Shown here one piece after another: positions 37,519 through 37,771 of a DNA stretch of 37,771 bases (position 1 is the stretch's first letter; the number at the start of each line of letters is the position of its first letter). The stretch comes from Candidatus Cybelea sp. (GTDB taxonomy: Bacteria; Vulcanimicrobiota; Vulcanimicrobiia; Vulcanimicrobiales; Vulcanimicrobiaceae), in NCBI GenBank assembly GCA_036489315.1, contig DASXFZ010000035.1, forward strand, positions 1 to 37,771, written 5' to 3'. The notes below the pieces were generated by a model. The model searched no databases and was not told the DNA's origin. It worked only from the letters and a program-made list of their open reading frames with translations. The translations under genes and the position numbers were made by a program.

Positions 37519-37771
37519 TACGACCCTCTTTTACGCCGGAGACGTAGTGGTATTGCAGGATCAGCTCCCGCGCGAGGCGCGAACGGGCGGAGCGCCGGTC
37601 GATCGAGGCCAGCAGCGTCGGAAAGCGCGTCAAGAGCGAATGCAGGCCGAGCGAGACCGGCGTCATCCCCAAGTTCAGCATGACGTCGAAGCTGGGATGC
37701 TTGCGATAAAAGCGCGCGGTCGACCGTCCGGCGAGACGCATTTTCTCCTTCTGGTCGTCGTGCGACACATC
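37508..37771 (-). CDS. C-terminal part of an unidentified protein, cut by window edge
   Basis: Visible C-terminal 87 or so residues; the frame stays open to the edge, though a GTG at 37768 could also be a start. The segment is basic and hydrophobic (RLAGRSTARFYRKHPSFDVMLNLGMTPVSLGLHSLL ... ARELILQYHYVSG), which recalls the C-terminal tail of family 2 glycosyltransferases, but this is a weak impression only. Its stop overlaps the aspS start by 11 bases, suggesting co-transcription with aspS. Confidence 0.45.
   Translation of the reverse strand, partial: DVSHDDQKEKMRLAGRSTARFYRKHPSFDVMLNLGMTPVSLGLHSLLTRFPTLLASIDRRSARSRLARELILQYHYVSGVKEGRSDG

Overview
The window is a high-GC, gene-dense bacterial chromosome segment with almost no non-coding space. 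It reads like an uncultured diderm of the Terrabacteria type; Eremiobacterota/WPS-2-like is my best guess, inferred from overall style and not from any marker comparison. Three things point there. There is an LptA/OstA-like protein, which implies an outer membrane. There is a Gram-positive-style SigB/RsbV/RsbW partner-switching module. The glyA - wecB - atp - murA - mreB gene order recalls the Bacillus atp region. GTG and TTG starts are common, and most neighbouring genes overlap by 1-19 bases.

Left part (1-10.6 kb): a LigD-type 3'-phosphoesterase cut by the window edge; a small membrane protein followed by a DUF255 thioredoxin-fold protein (plus strand); then on the minus strand a polytopic GT-C-like membrane protein, an exported protein and alaS. 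alaS has a perfect extended -10 so close to its ATG that the mRNA should be nearly leaderless. Upstream of it lies a stress-type operon: cysteine desulfurase-like protein, DUF948 (YtxG-like), YtxH-like, RsbV, RsbW and a SigB/SigF-family sigma factor.

Middle part (10.6-27.5 kb): one almost uninterrupted minus-strand series in transcription order glyA, comEB, wecA, wecB, atpZ, atpI, atpB, atpE, atpF', atpF, atpH, atpA, atpG, atpD, atpC, murA, mreB, tsaC-like, lptA-like, rarA. It joins one-carbon metabolism, lipid-linked sugar synthesis, the complete F1Fo ATP synthase, peptidoglycan precursor synthesis, cell shape and outer-membrane biogenesis. A clear intrinsic terminator, pointing the opposite way, overlaps the end of rarA.

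Right part (27.6-35.6 kb): a divergent TIM-barrel sugar isomerase-like gene, a 349-base gap full of hairpins including an 84-base long-hairpin element, then a tightly overlapped plus-strand operon. That operon carries a dipeptide/N-acetyl-D-Glu epimerase (DgcA-like), a DUF1611 protein (DgcN-like), a family-5 solute-binding lipoprotein, a C39-like cysteine peptidase, a TaqI-like solitary DNA methyltransferase and a family-5 uracil-DNA glycosylase. The first four suggest use of D-Glu-containing (murein) peptides; the coupling to a DNA methyltransferase and a glycosylase is unexpected. The operon ends in a MITE-like inverted repeat that supplies the last codons of the glycosylase and abuts the stop codon of the convergent aspS. 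A gene fragment at the right edge ends just inside aspS.

No tRNA, rRNA, CRISPR array, transposase or phage gene was seen. The most notable signals are altered key residues in several otherwise recognisable enzymes (RsbW N-box, cysteine desulfurase PLP-site Gln, MurA Arg91, TsaC SAN motif), the YtxG/YtxH-RsbV-RsbW-sigma operon, the D-Glu/peptide operon with DNA-modification genes, and two palindromic intergenic elements.
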